NCBI RefSeq assembly: GCF_900091315.1
Contig: NZ_FLSP01000027.1
Location: forward strand, 28,084-92,083
DNA: 64,000 nucleotides
Direction of reading: 5' to 3'
Origin: Streptomyces sp. DI166
Lineage (GTDB): Bacteria; Actinomycetota; Actinomycetes; Streptomycetales; Streptomycetaceae
Shown here: positions 15,858 through 24,778 of the stretch, piece by piece
How the letters are laid out: each line of letters starts with the position of its first letter
How positions within the stretch are numbered: position 1 is the first letter of the stretch
Notes under the pieces: model-generated
Databases searched by the model: none
What the model saw: only the letters and a program-made list of their open reading frames with translations
What the model was told of the DNA's origin: nothing
Made by a program: the position numbers and the translations under genes

Positions 15858-16721
15858 ATGGCTGCGGTGCTTACTGAGGCCAGGAGTAATTTCCATCAGG
15901 GCCTTGTCGACAGGAAGACGCTTTCCCTGTCGCCCGACGATGTGGCTTCGAATGCTGACAAGAGCCAGAGGACGAGCGTCAGTATCGCACTGAGCATCGC
16001 GCGTGCCCTGTCCGCTGAGTGCATCCCGAAGAAGCTCGACGGGCAGCGTGCTGGCAAGCAGTTCGAAGAGGCAGTAGAACAGTTCCTGAAGGACACCTTT
16101 CCGCTTCTCCAGTCCCTGCGGCCTGGACAATGGTCCATTGAAAACGTGGGCGGATCGCGGGCGGAATACCAGATCGCGCGGTACGAGCCGTACAGTCACC
16201 TGGCTGAGCTGGCCCGCGCGATTGAAGGTGACCGCAACCTGGCCTCGGTCCTGGGCAACTCATATGAGATTAGCCCTGATGTGCTGGTCCTCAGGAACCC
16301 GGAGCCAGACGAGGTCATTAACCGCGACCAGGAACTGGTTGATGAAGACTCCGGTCAGCGTGCCATCATCCGGAAATCGAACCAAGAGCGCTCCATCGTG
16401 CATGCCATAGTCTCGTGCAAATGGACTCTTCGCAGCGACCGAGCCCAGAATGCGCGCTCCGAGGCACTGAATGTGATCCGGAACAGGAAGGGCCGGACTC
16501 CGCATATCGCGGTGGTCACCGGTGAGCCCTCCCCGTCGCGGCTGGCGTCTTTGGCCCTTGGGACTGGTGACATCGATACCGTGTATCACTTTGCGCTGCC
16601 CGAACTGATTGACGCCGTTAATGCCACCGATAACGACGAGGCTGTGAGCATGCTCAGCACGCTTATCGATGGCAAGCGCCTGCGAGACATCAGCGATTTG
16701 CCGCTTGACCTGGCTATCTAG
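15858..16721 (+). CDS. NgoMIV-family type II restriction endonuclease
   Basis: A 287-residue protein, close to the 286 residues of NgoMIV, which cuts GCCGGC. Catalytic residues known from the NgoMIV structure are all visible here: Asp141 in EISPDVLVL, Ser186-Cys187-Lys188 in IVSCKWTLRSDR, and Glu202 in NARSEALN. The base-reading Arg192, Asp194 and Arg195 (RSDR) are also kept, so recognition of a CCGG-core site is likely. The C-terminus GKRLRDISDLPLDLAI follows the NgoMIV end almost exactly (recalled, not aligned). The ATG at 15858 gives this match. Codon use is less GC-skewed than that of its neighbours. It ends 12 bp from the convergent Z1 gene. Confidence 0.93.
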   Translation: MAAVLTEARSNFHQGLVDRKTLSLSPDDVASNADKSQRTSVSIALSIARALSAECIPKKLDGQRAGKQFEEAVEQFLKDTFPLLQSLRPGQWSIENVGGSRAEYQIARYEPYSHLAELARAIEGDRNLASVLGNSYEISPDVLVLRNPEPDEVINRDQELVDEDSGQRAIIRKSNQERSIVHAIVSCKWTLRSDRAQNARSEALNVIRNRKGRTPHIAVVTGEPSPSRLASLALGTGDIDTVYHFALPELIDAVNATDNDEAVSMLSTLIDGKRLRDISDLPLDLAI

Positions 16722-16733
16722 CGCATGAGCCGC

Positions 16734-19715
16734 TCAGGCCGGATCGACCGGGATCGTAGCGTCGTCGCGGTGCCGCGAGTCCTTGGCCCGGAACCGGACG
16801 AGCCTTCGGTCCGTGCTCGCCGCGGATGCTGGGGGAATGAGGGTGAAGGCCATCACGATCCTGGACGGGTCAGCCGCCCCGTTGCGGACGACTGCGGTCA
16901 CGTCATCGTGCGCCTTGCCCTCGACCACCGGATAGAGCAGGACGACTCCCGTCGTGGGGCCCAAGGCGGACTTTCCGGGGGCGGAGGCGGCTTCGTCGAT
17001 GAGTCGCTGGGCCGCCAGCCGGTGCTCGACGCCGGCAATGCGGCCGAAGACCGTCTTGCCGGCCTGCAAGCGCCGTCGGACCAGAGACAGCGGGACCGAG
17101 CCGAGGATGCCTGCCTCTACGCGAGCACCGGAGGTGAGGCGTGGAGAGATGAGCAGCCAGTTGTCGACCTTTGCCAGCGTTCCGTCGAGCTGGCGCAGAT
17201 ACGTGAGGTGTGGGTCGAAGTACTGTGGCCGCTCCCACTCAAGCTGGGACAGCACCTTGACGAGATCAGTGTGGCTGACGGTGCCGGTCAGGGCCTCGAA
17301 CTTGCGGTCAAGGGCGCTGGAGGCGTCCGGGGGGTTGGTGAACAGCCTCGGCGTCGCGTCGAGGACGTCCAGCAGGGGGCGCCAACGCTCGGTGTTCCGC
17401 TTCAGTGCGGCGCGGTCCAGCGGGTATGAGGCAGGCTCGATGGGACGGCCCGGCGAACGGATCTCCACGAGCTCGGCGTTGAACATCTTGTTGCGAGCTG
17501 AGGGCTTGATCCACGGAAGGTGCTGTGCCACCAGAGGAGGCACGTCCCGGGGTGTGATCTGCGGTACGCCGTCCACCATCTCGGCATACCGGGCGAGCTG
17601 GTCCCGGAAGGTCTCCTCGTCCCGGCAGATACCTTCGTACGCTTCGTAGAGGTCCACCGACTTGTCCCGGCCGAACTGCTCCTCGCGGCCGATGTAGAGC
17701 CGCACGAGGTCCCGGTAGCCGGGCCGGAACCCGAACCAGCGCCCCATCTGCATGAGCGTGTCCGCCTGCTGCGTGGTCCGCCGGTAGTAGGTGACGGTGA
17801 GGCCCTCCACAGTGAAGCCCCGGGAGAGCTTCGTGCCGCCCACGAGGATCTTCCAGACGTGCGGGGTCCGGTCGAAGTCGAGGTCGAGCTGGTCGAAGTA
17901 GAGGTCGGTGTCCCCGTTCACGACGACTACCGGCTGGCCGCCCGAACCGATGCGCTGCCGCGAGGCGTTCACATACGGACGCAGTTCCTCGTACGAGGAC
18001 GGCGTCGGCAGGTCGGAGGCGCGAGCCTCGCTCACCGGGGCGAAGTCCGATTCCCACAGGTCAGCGAGACGGGCGTGGCCCGCCGTGGAGCTGTAACCGG
18101 CCTGGTGCCACATGGAGTTGATACGCAGCGCCAGTTCGGCGTGATCGTCCTTCCGCACGGACTGATGCACCAGCATCGTGTGGTGACGGAAGGGGCCGTC
18201 GGGTACTCCGTGATCAGCGCGGTAGAGCTTCAGGGCGCCGGAGAGGACGAAAGAGTCCATGGCTTCTTGCAGGCGGTCACCCGTGGACTCGTAGATACCC
18301 CGGACATGGGCCTTCTCCTGCGAGTTGGCGTAAGTCCGTTCGTTGAGCGGGATCGCGGAGTCCAGGTCGTGGAAGTCCTGGGCGCCCATGTATCCGGAGG
18401 GACGGGGCAGGGAGATGAGGAAGTCGCTCGGGAAGATGTCCTGGTCGTCTCCGGGGTCGACGAAGACGTTGGCGAACGGCGTCGCCGTGTACCCGACGTA
18501 CTGGGCGCGTGGCAGCAGGCCCAGGAGGTCGGATATCAGCTTGTTGATCGCGGTGCGGTCAGTGCTGCCGCGCTCCCACTTCTTCGGGTCCGAGGTGTTG
18601 ATGGATGCCTGGTCGGACTCGTCGTCAATGATCAGGGCCGGGAGTTCCCCGAGCAGCCCATGAATCTGCTTGAGGTCCTTCACCAGCTTCTGAAGTACCG
18701 ACTTGTTCTTCTTCACCACCAGGACCCGGGCGGCTGCGTGATGAAGGTTCGCCGGGTCGCAGAGCGGGAGCGTCGGCTCACGCTTCTCGAACTCCAGGGC
18801 CCGGATGCCCTGAGCCAGGCTCTTGTAGTCCTTGTCGCGGGTGGTCAGACGCTCAATGTCGAAGGCGCCCAGCACAGACGGCCGGCCTCCGTGCCGCACG
18901 AAATCGGGCCAGTCCTCGTCTCCGTCGCCGACGTAGTCGACACCCACCAGGGAGTCGAGGTCGTCGGGGTCCGCGCCGCGCAGGATGTTCTCCTGGCCGA
19001 TCAGCTCCATGTCGATGCGGCGCTGTGTCTGGGCGCGCAGAAGATTGAGCGTTCCGCCGAGGACGATGACGAGGCGGTAGCCGGCGTCGATCGCCTTGGC
19101 GGTGACACCAGTGAAGTTGGCCGTCTTGCCGGACTGTACGTAACCGACGACCAGGCCCTTCGCCTGCCGGGCCTCGGCCTGCTCCGGATCGGCGAGCCGC
19201 TCGACGACCGCCCGGCTGGCCTCATCCAGGCTCGCGACCGCGGAATCCGACCAGCCCTTCGCGCGGAGCTTGCGCTCGTAGGCGGTCCAGTAGAAGGACC
19301 GGGCCGCCGCGCGCTCAGGCGTGTACCACGGGGTGAACTCCTTGGTGATGACCGTGGGGCCGGGCAGCTTCGCGACGGGTACGGCGTTGTCGAGCGCCTT
19401 GCGCAGATCGCTGCCGAACCGGAGCCGCTCATAGATCGCGAGGCGGCGTTCGTCAGTGCGCGCAGGACTGTCCTGCGCCCACTTCGGGCCCTCCGCGAAA
19501 TCCCAGGCAGTCAGATGTCGGCTCCACAAGGTGATCAGAGCCGGGTCCCCGCTGATGAGGGCCGCCCGGAAGTGCTCCTCGCTGAGGTCGGCGTCTGGGT
19601 AGTCCTCGTCCGCGGCCAGGGCAGCCCAGCGCGCGAAGTGCTTGGGAACACTGCCCATGCCAGCCAGTGCGGACGTGTGGATGTCCAGGAGCACATTGGC
19701 CGGGGTGTAGCTCAT
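16734..19715 (-). CDS. Z1-domain superfamily II helicase-like protein
   Basis: A 993-residue protein with helicase motifs in order: motif I GYVQSGKTANF (191-201), DExD-like LIIDDESDQ (361-369), motif III YTATPFAN (409-416), motif V region GGTKLSRGFTVEG (626-638) and motif VI QMGRWFGFR (656-664). The block from GGTKLSRG to QMGRWFG is the Z1 domain. The N-terminal 180 and C-terminal 300 residues are unassigned. It is translated 52 bp downstream of the GHKL ATPase gene in the same operon. This ATPase-Z1 pairing with C5 methylase and Vsr was described for bacterial restriction loci by Iyer, Abhiman and Aravind (MORC origins; recalled). An ATP-driven DNA translocase or remodelling role is inferred. 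Confidence 0.9.
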   Translation of the reverse strand: MSYTPANVLLDIHTSALAGMGSVPKHFARWAALAADEDYPDADLSEEHFRAALISGDPALITLWSRHLTAWDFAEGPKWAQDSPARTDERRLAIYERLRFGSDLRKALDNAVPVAKLPGPTVITKEFTPWYTPERAAARSFYWTAYERKLRAKGWSDSAVASLDEASRAVVERLADPEQAEARQAKGLVVGYVQSGKTANFTGVTAKAIDAGYRLVIVLGGTLNLLRAQTQRRIDMELIGQENILRGADPDDLDSLVGVDYVGDGDEDWPDFVRHGGRPSVLGAFDIERLTTRDKDYKSLAQGIRALEFEKREPTLPLCDPANLHHAAARVLVVKKNKSVLQKLVKDLKQIHGLLGELPALIIDDESDQASINTSDPKKWERGSTDRTAINKLISDLLGLLPRAQYVGYTATPFANVFVDPGDDQDIFPSDFLISLPRPSGYMGAQDFHDLDSAIPLNERTYANSQEKAHVRGIYESTGDRLQEAMDSFVLSGALKLYRADHGVPDGPFRHHTMLVHQSVRKDDHAELALRINSMWHQAGYSSTAGHARLADLWESDFAPVSEARASDLPTPSSYEELRPYVNASRQRIGSGGQPVVVVNGDTDLYFDQLDLDFDRTPHVWKILVGGTKLSRGFTVEGLTVTYYRRTTQQADTLMQMGRWFGFRPGYRDLVRLYIGREEQFGRDKSVDLYEAYEGICRDEETFRDQLARYAEMVDGVPQITPRDVPPLVAQHLPWIKPSARNKMFNAELVEIRSPGRPIEPASYPLDRAALKRNTERWRPLLDVLDATPRLFTNPPDASSALDRKFEALTGTVSHTDLVKVLSQLEWERPQYFDPHLTYLRQLDGTLAKVDNWLLISPRLTSGARVEAGILGSVPLSLVRRRLQAGKTVFGRIAGVEHRLAAQRLIDEAASAPGKSALGPTTGVVLLYPVVEGKAHDDVTAVVRNGAADPSRIVMAFTLIPPASAASTDRRLVRFRAKDSRHRDDATIPVDPA

Positions 19716-19767
19716 GCGAAATCCTCAATCACGGATCGTGAAGCCAGTTCCTGTTGCCCCGACTTGG

Positions 19768-21324
19768 TCAGGACCCTGCCTGGGCGCGACGTGCGCGGTG
19801 TGCCTCGGCGGAGGCGAGAAGGATGGTGTTCCAGTAGTCGACGCGGTCCTGTCGGCTGCGTTCCCAGCGCCCTAGGCCGAAGCAGTCCTCAAGGAGCAGG
19901 TAGAGCAGCGTCTTGGTGACGGGCGCGTCGTTGGCTCCACCGCGCCTGCCGTCGTTGAAGTCCTCCCGGAACTCCTTGTTCAGTACGACGCTGTTGTTCT
20001 CCCGGTCCAGCTCGAAGAACCGGTCGCGGGGAAGCGAGCCCCAGCTGAAGGAGATCGGCTCCTCGCCGGGCTTCTCGGGCAGCTCTTCCTTGATGACCCT
20101 CTTGACCTTGGGGTCCAGGCCCTTGCCAGGCGGGGTGACCGCCTTGCGGACGATTTCCGTGCGCTTGGAGCCGTCCCGGTACGCGTTCTCCGCGTCAGAC
20201 AGGTACTGGTGGAAGGTGTGCCCGTCCGCGTCGACCGCCTTCTCGACGCCCAGCGTGAAGGCCGGCGTGACGGTGACGTTCTCCTTCTTGACGTCGAGGC
20301 TCAGCACACTGTTCTCCTGAGCCGGGAGGTCCACCGCCACCCGGGCCAGGACCAGGTGTCCCTCGGGGTTACGCAGACCGTTCCAGCCTCCCGCCTGGAC
20401 CAGGCGGTTATGACGGTAGAAGTAGAAGCCCTGCCGGTCCGCCAGGGAACCGATCTGACGGAAGCCGGCCTGCTTGGACTTGGCGGGCCAGATGTGGGCC
20501 GTGAGCCGCATCTCGCCAAGCCCCTCGACCGGCGCCGTGAAGACTTTCGGATACCCCTTCTTGCCGGGGACCTTGTATCCGAAGGGGTCCAGGGCTTCCA
20601 CAGCGATGTGGTCTACCTCCTCGCCGATGCCGCCCTCGCCGCCACTGCTTATGTCCCACACGGCGATGTCCAGCTTCAGTCCCTGCTGGAGGAAACGGTG
20701 CAGGTAGAGGCCCAGGTGGGTCTCCAGGCGGGAGATCGCCTTGGACAGGTAGTGATCGCTCTGGCCCCGGGTGACCGTCTCGAAGGCGCGTACGCCGTCC
20801 CACCGGACGATCGTGCCCTGCCACTCGATGACTCCGTCGTACCGGTCGACGAGGTCCTGGGCGTAGCGCGCGTCGACCGTGTCACAGCGGAAACCGTCCG
20901 CGATGCCCTCCGCCGTCAGGCGGCGGCCCGCGGCACGGCTGCGCTTGGTGCGGCTGACGACAGTGAGGGAAGAGGCGTGCGAGAGCGACGCTGCTTTGAG
21001 GCCGGTGCCGTACATGCCAAGGGCACTGTCGTCGTACTCCCGGCGCCGTCCCACGGTCATCGCCGCATCAAGGCCGGCATCGTCCATGCCCCGGCCGTTG
21101 TCGATGATCAGGAGCGTGAGGATCCGCTCCGAATCCCGCAGGAAGTGCACAACGATCTTGTCGGCGCCCGCGTCGATGGAGTTGTCGATCAAGTCGGCGA
21201 CGGCGACCTCGAACCCGTAGCCCTGGTTGGTCAGGGCCCTTCCGTAGCCGGCGTCTGGTGGAAGATGCGTGCTTCCGGTCGTGGGTACGTCGTACTGCCA
21301 GACGGAGCCGGGCTGGTAGGGCAT
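19768..21324 (-). CDS. GHKL ATPase, MutL/MORC-like, partner of the Z1 protein
   Basis: About 518 residues from the ATG at 21324, with GAGGAA 6 nt upstream. The Bergerat-fold motifs are N-box AVADLIDNSIDAGA (41-54), G1 IIDNGRGMDD (74-82) and G2 LGMYGTGLKAA (102-112), followed by an S5-fold region as in MutL and MORC ATPases. The N-box position that is usually Glu is Asp44 here. There is no histidine-kinase or Hsp90 C-terminal signature. It is the promoter-proximal gene of the operon with the Z1 protein. Related bacterial proteins sit in restriction-modification loci and are the proposed ancestors of eukaryotic MORC ATPases. The function in defence is inferred from context. Confidence 0.88.
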   Translation of the reverse strand: MPYQPGSVWQYDVPTTGSTHLPPDAGYGRALTNQGYGFEVAVADLIDNSIDAGADKIVVHFLRDSERILTLLIIDNGRGMDDAGLDAAMTVGRRREYDDSALGMYGTGLKAASLSHASSLTVVSRTKRSRAAGRRLTAEGIADGFRCDTVDARYAQDLVDRYDGVIEWQGTIVRWDGVRAFETVTRGQSDHYLSKAISRLETHLGLYLHRFLQQGLKLDIAVWDISSGGEGGIGEEVDHIAVEALDPFGYKVPGKKGYPKVFTAPVEGLGEMRLTAHIWPAKSKQAGFRQIGSLADRQGFYFYRHNRLVQAGGWNGLRNPEGHLVLARVAVDLPAQENSVLSLDVKKENVTVTPAFTLGVEKAVDADGHTFHQYLSDAENAYRDGSKRTEIVRKAVTPPGKGLDPKVKRVIKEELPEKPGEEPISFSWGSLPRDRFFELDRENNSVVLNKEFREDFNDGRRGGANDAPVTKTLLYLLLEDCFGLGRWERSRQDRVDYWNTILLASAEAHRARRAQAGS

Positions 21325-21530
21325 CACATTCCTCAAATGCACAGCTCAGGGTGCCAACGCGCAGTGGCAGCCCATCAGGTCAAACGGGTGAATGTGACCG
21401 TACTGCAAAGGTTGGACATACGGGAGCGCGGATTGTGAAGTGGGTTGATTATTCCCTTATTTACCAGCTCTGATCGGGTGTACCGCAGCGTCAGCGAGCG
21501 GCCACCCTGTCCTGCTGCTTACATGGACCC
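21325..21530. promoter_or_regulatory. Divergent promoter region at right edge of the island
   Basis: About 200 bp between the GHKL ATPase start and the SRPBCC start. It contains the most AT-rich short stretch nearby (around 21435-21475, TTGATTATTCCCTTATTTACC). No tRNA, integrase or attachment site is seen. It must hold the promoter of the ATPase-Z1 operon. Confidence 0.5.
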
Positions 21531-21989
21531 ATGACCACCAATTCCGTCACCGCAGAGCGTCGTATCGCCGCAGCTCAGGGCGTTGTGTGGGAGGTCGTGA
21601 CCGATCTGCGGGGGATGGAGCGGACGCTGAGTGGGGTGTCGAAGGTCGAGGTGTTGGCCGGGGAACAGTTCGGGGTGGGGAGCCGGTGGCGGGAGACTCG
21701 GCGGATGTTCGGGAAGGACGCCACCGAGGAGATGTGGGTGACCGAGTGCGAGGCGCCCGAGCGGTATGTCGTGGAGGCCGAGTCGCACGGGACTCACTAC
21801 GTCTCCGAGTGGGTCCTGCGTGCGGACGGGCCGATCACGACTACCGTCCGCATGACCTTCTCGGGGACTCCTACGGGCGGGGCCGCGGGGTTCCTGGCCA
21901 AGGTGATGGGGCGGCTGGGGGCGGGCGCGGTCAGGAAGGCCATCGCCAAGGATCTGGAGGACGTGGCCGCTGCCGCCGAGGGAAGGTGA
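21531..21989 (+). CDS. SRPBCC (START-like) family protein
   Basis: A 152-residue protein. The N-terminal VTAERRIAAAQGVVWEVVTDLRGM and the C-terminal alpha helix (AAGFLAKVMGRLGAGAVRKAIAKDLEDVAAAAE) bracket a beta-rich centre, the helix-grip layout of polyketide cyclase/START-like proteins. Such proteins bind hydrophobic ligands; no catalytic motif is visible. Codon use returns to the genome norm here, so the gene marks the chromosomal side of the island. The ribosome binding site is weak. Confidence 0.75.
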   Translation: MTTNSVTAERRIAAAQGVVWEVVTDLRGMERTLSGVSKVEVLAGEQFGVGSRWRETRRMFGKDATEEMWVTECEAPERYVVEAESHGTHYVSEWVLRADGPITTTVRMTFSGTPTGGAAGFLAKVMGRLGAGAVRKAIAKDLEDVAAAAEGR

Positions 21990-22005
21990 CTTCCCGTAGC
22001 CCCTG

Positions 22006-23037
22006 CTACTCCGACCCGTGGCAGTCCCCGTACGTCCCGCCCGAGCCGCACCAGCACGCCGACCCCCGCTGCGGCGGCCACTGCACCGCTCGGCCCCTCG
22101 CCGCCAGCGTCGTCGCGTACTGGGGGAGGAGGGACACCTCGCCGGGGGACGCGGCCTCCGACGCCGCGAAGGCCTCGTAGGAGGGGACCGTGCCGGTCAC
22201 GATGCCCAGGTTCGGGGTGCCGGAGGCGGCCAGTTCGCGGAGGGAGGACTCTATGGTCGCCAGGTGTGCCTCGTGGGAGGGGTACTCCGCCGACAGGGAC
22301 GGGTACGCCTCCAGGAGTTCGGTCAGTTCCGCCTCCGGCCAGTGCAGGACCGCCACCGGGAACGGGCGGGACAGGGCCTCCCGGTACGCGCCCAGTTCCG
22401 CGCGCAGGCGGCTGATCTCCGCCTCCAGTTCCGCCGGGTTGTTCGAGCCCAGGGACCACACGCGCTTCGGGTCGTGGAGTTCGTCCAGGGAGACGTGCGA
22501 GGACGGGGGCGCCTGGGAGAGGTGCACCGTGTCCGCCAGGGTGTCCCAGTCGTCGTGCGGCGCGCCCAGCATGCGGCGCACCCGGTGGCGGCCGTAGAGG
22601 AGGGGGTGGGTCGCGTACGGCGGTTCCGGTACGTCGGTCAGCAGCAGCCGTACCCCCTGCGTGAACGTCTCGTGCGCCGTCTCCAGCTCGTCGTGGGACT
22701 CCAGGGCCTCCGCCACGATCACCCAGGGCGCCGGGTCCCGGGGGGCCGCCGCCCGGACTCCGTCGATGATCGCGCGGGCCTCCGCCTCGTGGCCGTACTC
22801 CCACAGGTTCGACGCCTTCAGGGCGCGTACCAGGTGCGGGTTGTCCAGGGAGGAGACGGAGGACAGCAGGCGGTCGTAGAGCGTGCTCGCGGCGGGGCGG
22901 TCGCCGGCGAGTTCCAGGTGGGCCGCCGCCTGGAGGAGCAGGGCCTCGGCGTCCTCGGGATACAGGCCGGCGGTCCGCTCCAGGCGTGCCGCTTCGGCGG
23001 TGTGGTCGACGTTCTCGGCAGGCGTGTCGGGGCGCAT
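22006..23037 (-). CDS. SEC-C metal-binding motif protein with TPR-like repeats
   Basis: About 343 residues. The C-terminus CWCGSGGTYGDCHG is a SEC-C motif (C-x-C-x8-C-H), a zinc ligand set found at the end of SecA and in many uncharacterised proteins. The N-terminal 150 residues (EAARLERTAGLYPEDAEALLL, split as EAARLERTAGLYPEDAEAL, then AAAHLELAGDRPAASTLYDRLL) look like tetratricopeptide helices. The ATG at 23037 is preferred over a GTG three codons upstream; neither has a strong ribosome binding site. It is convergent with the SRPBCC gene. The function is unknown. Confidence 0.8.
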   Translation of the reverse strand: MRPDTPAENVDHTAEAARLERTAGLYPEDAEALLLQAAAHLELAGDRPAASTLYDRLLSSVSSLDNPHLVRALKASNLWEYGHEAEARAIIDGVRAAAPRDPAPWVIVAEALESHDELETAHETFTQGVRLLLTDVPEPPYATHPLLYGRHRVRRMLGAPHDDWDTLADTVHLSQAPPSSHVSLDELHDPKRVWSLGSNNPAELEAEISRLRAELGAYREALSRPFPVAVLHWPEAELTELLEAYPSLSAEYPSHEAHLATIESSLRELAASGTPNLGIVTGTVPSYEAFAASEAASPGEVSLLPQYATTLAARGRAVQWPPQRGSACWCGSGGTYGDCHGSE

Positions 23038-23104
23038 GAGGGACACCGTACTGCGGGGGCCCGGCGAGCGTGAGGTATGCGCAGGCCAGGCCGCCCGCAG
23101 GAGA

Positions 23105-24580
23105 TCAGATCGTCACCCCGTCCACGTGCAGTGTCTGCACCGCGCCCGCCGCGAACGGCACGCTCACCGTTTTTCCGCTCAACCGGGTGTCCGTGTAGGC
23201 CCGGTACATGTCGCCGCCGCCCGTCACCGTGTTCCAGCGCGGGACCACCCCACCCGATCCGCCCGTCACCGTCGTGAAGCGGGAGAGGTCGAAGGTCAGG
23301 GTCTGGGGGGAGGACGAGGTGTTCACGGCTACGAGCACGAGGCGGCGCGCACCCGCGTCGTACGCCGCCGCCGCGTAGCTCACGCCCGTGTCCAGGATTG
23401 TCATCCCCGGGCGGATGTGGCGGCTGAACTGGGCCATCACGTAGTACTTCGGCTGTACCGTCGTCGGCTGGAGCGTGTTCGCGTCGTACGCGATCATCGC
23501 CCAGCCCGTCGACGGGTCCATCACCTGCCAGTAGCACCAGGCCGTCGGGTGCAGCCAGCGGAAGTCGTAGCAGAGGTTGCGGGCCATGCTCAGGCCGCTG
23601 CCGTCGCTGTCGCCCGTCTCGGAGTTCCACAGTCTCTTGCCCGCCGTGGTCACCACGTCCGTGTGGAGGAGGTCCCGTCGGCCGCCCGTGCCCTGGTAGC
23701 CGTGCACGTTCACCTGGGACACCAGTGCCCTGGTCGACGCGCCGAAACTCGCCCATGTGCTGCGCGCCGTGTCGTAGTTCGTCTCGTCCGAGGCGGAGAT
23801 ACGTACGGCGTTCAGGCCACGTTTGTCCAACTCGCTGCGCAGGTACGGGAGTACGGCCGCCTGTACCGCCGGGTCCAGGTGGCAGCCCTCCTGTGTGCCG
23901 GTCGCCGTCCACCACGTCGACGCAGGTTCGTTGAAGGGGTCCACCGTCGCGAAGTTCACGCCCCAGTCGGTACGGGCGCGCAGGGCGACCGCGGCCAGGT
24001 GGGAGGCGTGCTGGCGGTAGTTCCAGCTCTGGAGGTTGTTGCCGCCGTCCGCGGCGCCGGACGGGTTGTGGTTGTAACACATCCACCACATCGGGGAGTT
24101 GGCGAAGAGTTCGGTGACCGCGCCCCGCTGCACCGCCTTCGTCAGCATCGCGCGCTGTGTCGCGTCCGCCGTCCAGTTCCAGGCCGAGGACGTGGGGTCC
24201 TCGTTGTTCCAGTCCTGCCAGTAGCCCTCGATCTGCTTGAACGCGGGGATGTTCGGCGATGCCACCATCCGCTCGCCGTTGACGCTGTTCCAGCCGCACG
24301 CGCCCAGGTTGTAGCGGGCGATGTTCAGGCCCAGGCCGGGCAGTGGCGTGCCGTTGTACGTGACCGACCTGGTGGTGAAGAACAGGTCGGCGAAGTCGTC
24401 CCGGGTACCGAAGACATTGCCCCACCAGGCCAGCGATGTGCCCCAGCCTTCCCAAGTGCCGTAGGTGGTGCCCGGGTTGACGGCGATCGTCGCGTCCGCG
24501 TGCGCGGTGCCCGTGGCCAGGACGCCGCCGCCGAGGACCGCTCCGGCCGTTGCTCCCAGCAGAGTTCTGCGTCGGATCAT
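23105..24580 (-). CDS. Secreted glycoside hydrolase family 30 (endo-beta-1,6-galactanase-like)
   Basis: About 491 residues. A twin-arginine-like signal peptide (MIRRRTLLGATAG, then GTAHA before the cleavage site) directs export. The first mature strand YGTWEGWGTSLAWWGNVFG and the acid/base Glu in VDPFNEPAS, with a second Glu in RLWNSETGDSDGSG as probable nucleophile, fit GH30 enzymes of the galactanase type known in Streptomyces. A C-terminal beta-sandwich (about 400-491) is also typical. It probably degrades arabinogalactan side chains. The ATG at 24580 is chosen because it starts the signal peptide. Confidence 0.82.
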   Translation of the reverse strand: MIRRRTLLGATAGAVLGGGVLATGTAHADATIAVNPGTTYGTWEGWGTSLAWWGNVFGTRDDFADLFFTTRSVTYNGTPLPGLGLNIARYNLGACGWNSVNGERMVASPNIPAFKQIEGYWQDWNNEDPTSSAWNWTADATQRAMLTKAVQRGAVTELFANSPMWWMCYNHNPSGAADGGNNLQSWNYRQHASHLAAVALRARTDWGVNFATVDPFNEPASTWWTATGTQEGCHLDPAVQAAVLPYLRSELDKRGLNAVRISASDETNYDTARSTWASFGASTRALVSQVNVHGYQGTGGRRDLLHTDVVTTAGKRLWNSETGDSDGSGLSMARNLCYDFRWLHPTAWCYWQVMDPSTGWAMIAYDANTLQPTTVQPKYYVMAQFSRHIRPGMTILDTGVSYAAAAYDAGARRLVLVAVNTSSSPQTLTFDLSRFTTVTGGSGGVVPRWNTVTGGGDMYRAYTDTRLSGKTVSVPFAAGAVQTLHVDGVTI

Positions 24581-24778
24581 GATGCCTGTCCCCGCCCTCG
24601 CCGCTTCGACTGTCCCGTACATGCCATGAGGAAGCATCGGGGTGCCCCGCAGGGCTTGTCGAGGGTTGTGACACCCCTTTCTCAAACCGCTGTACGAAGC
24701 ATCGAACGGGCCCGAAAACCTGGTGACTTCAGGCCGCCGCGCCTATCGTGCGGGCCCGCGGCCAAGGAGGCGTACGAC

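Noticed and set aside
17520..19919. 799-codon plus-strand frame opposite the Z1 gene
   Set aside because: Antisense to helicase motifs that are clearly conserved; composition of a frame shadow.
13034..21324. Integrative element or prophage
   Set aside because: No integrase, excisionase, replication or structural phage gene, and no flanking tRNA or direct repeats were seen; acquired DNA is likely but the vehicle is not visible.
22818..24674. 618-codon minus-strand frame covering the GH30 region
   Set aside because: It is the alternate frame of the GH30 gene, with Arg/His/Gly-rich low-complexity sequence.
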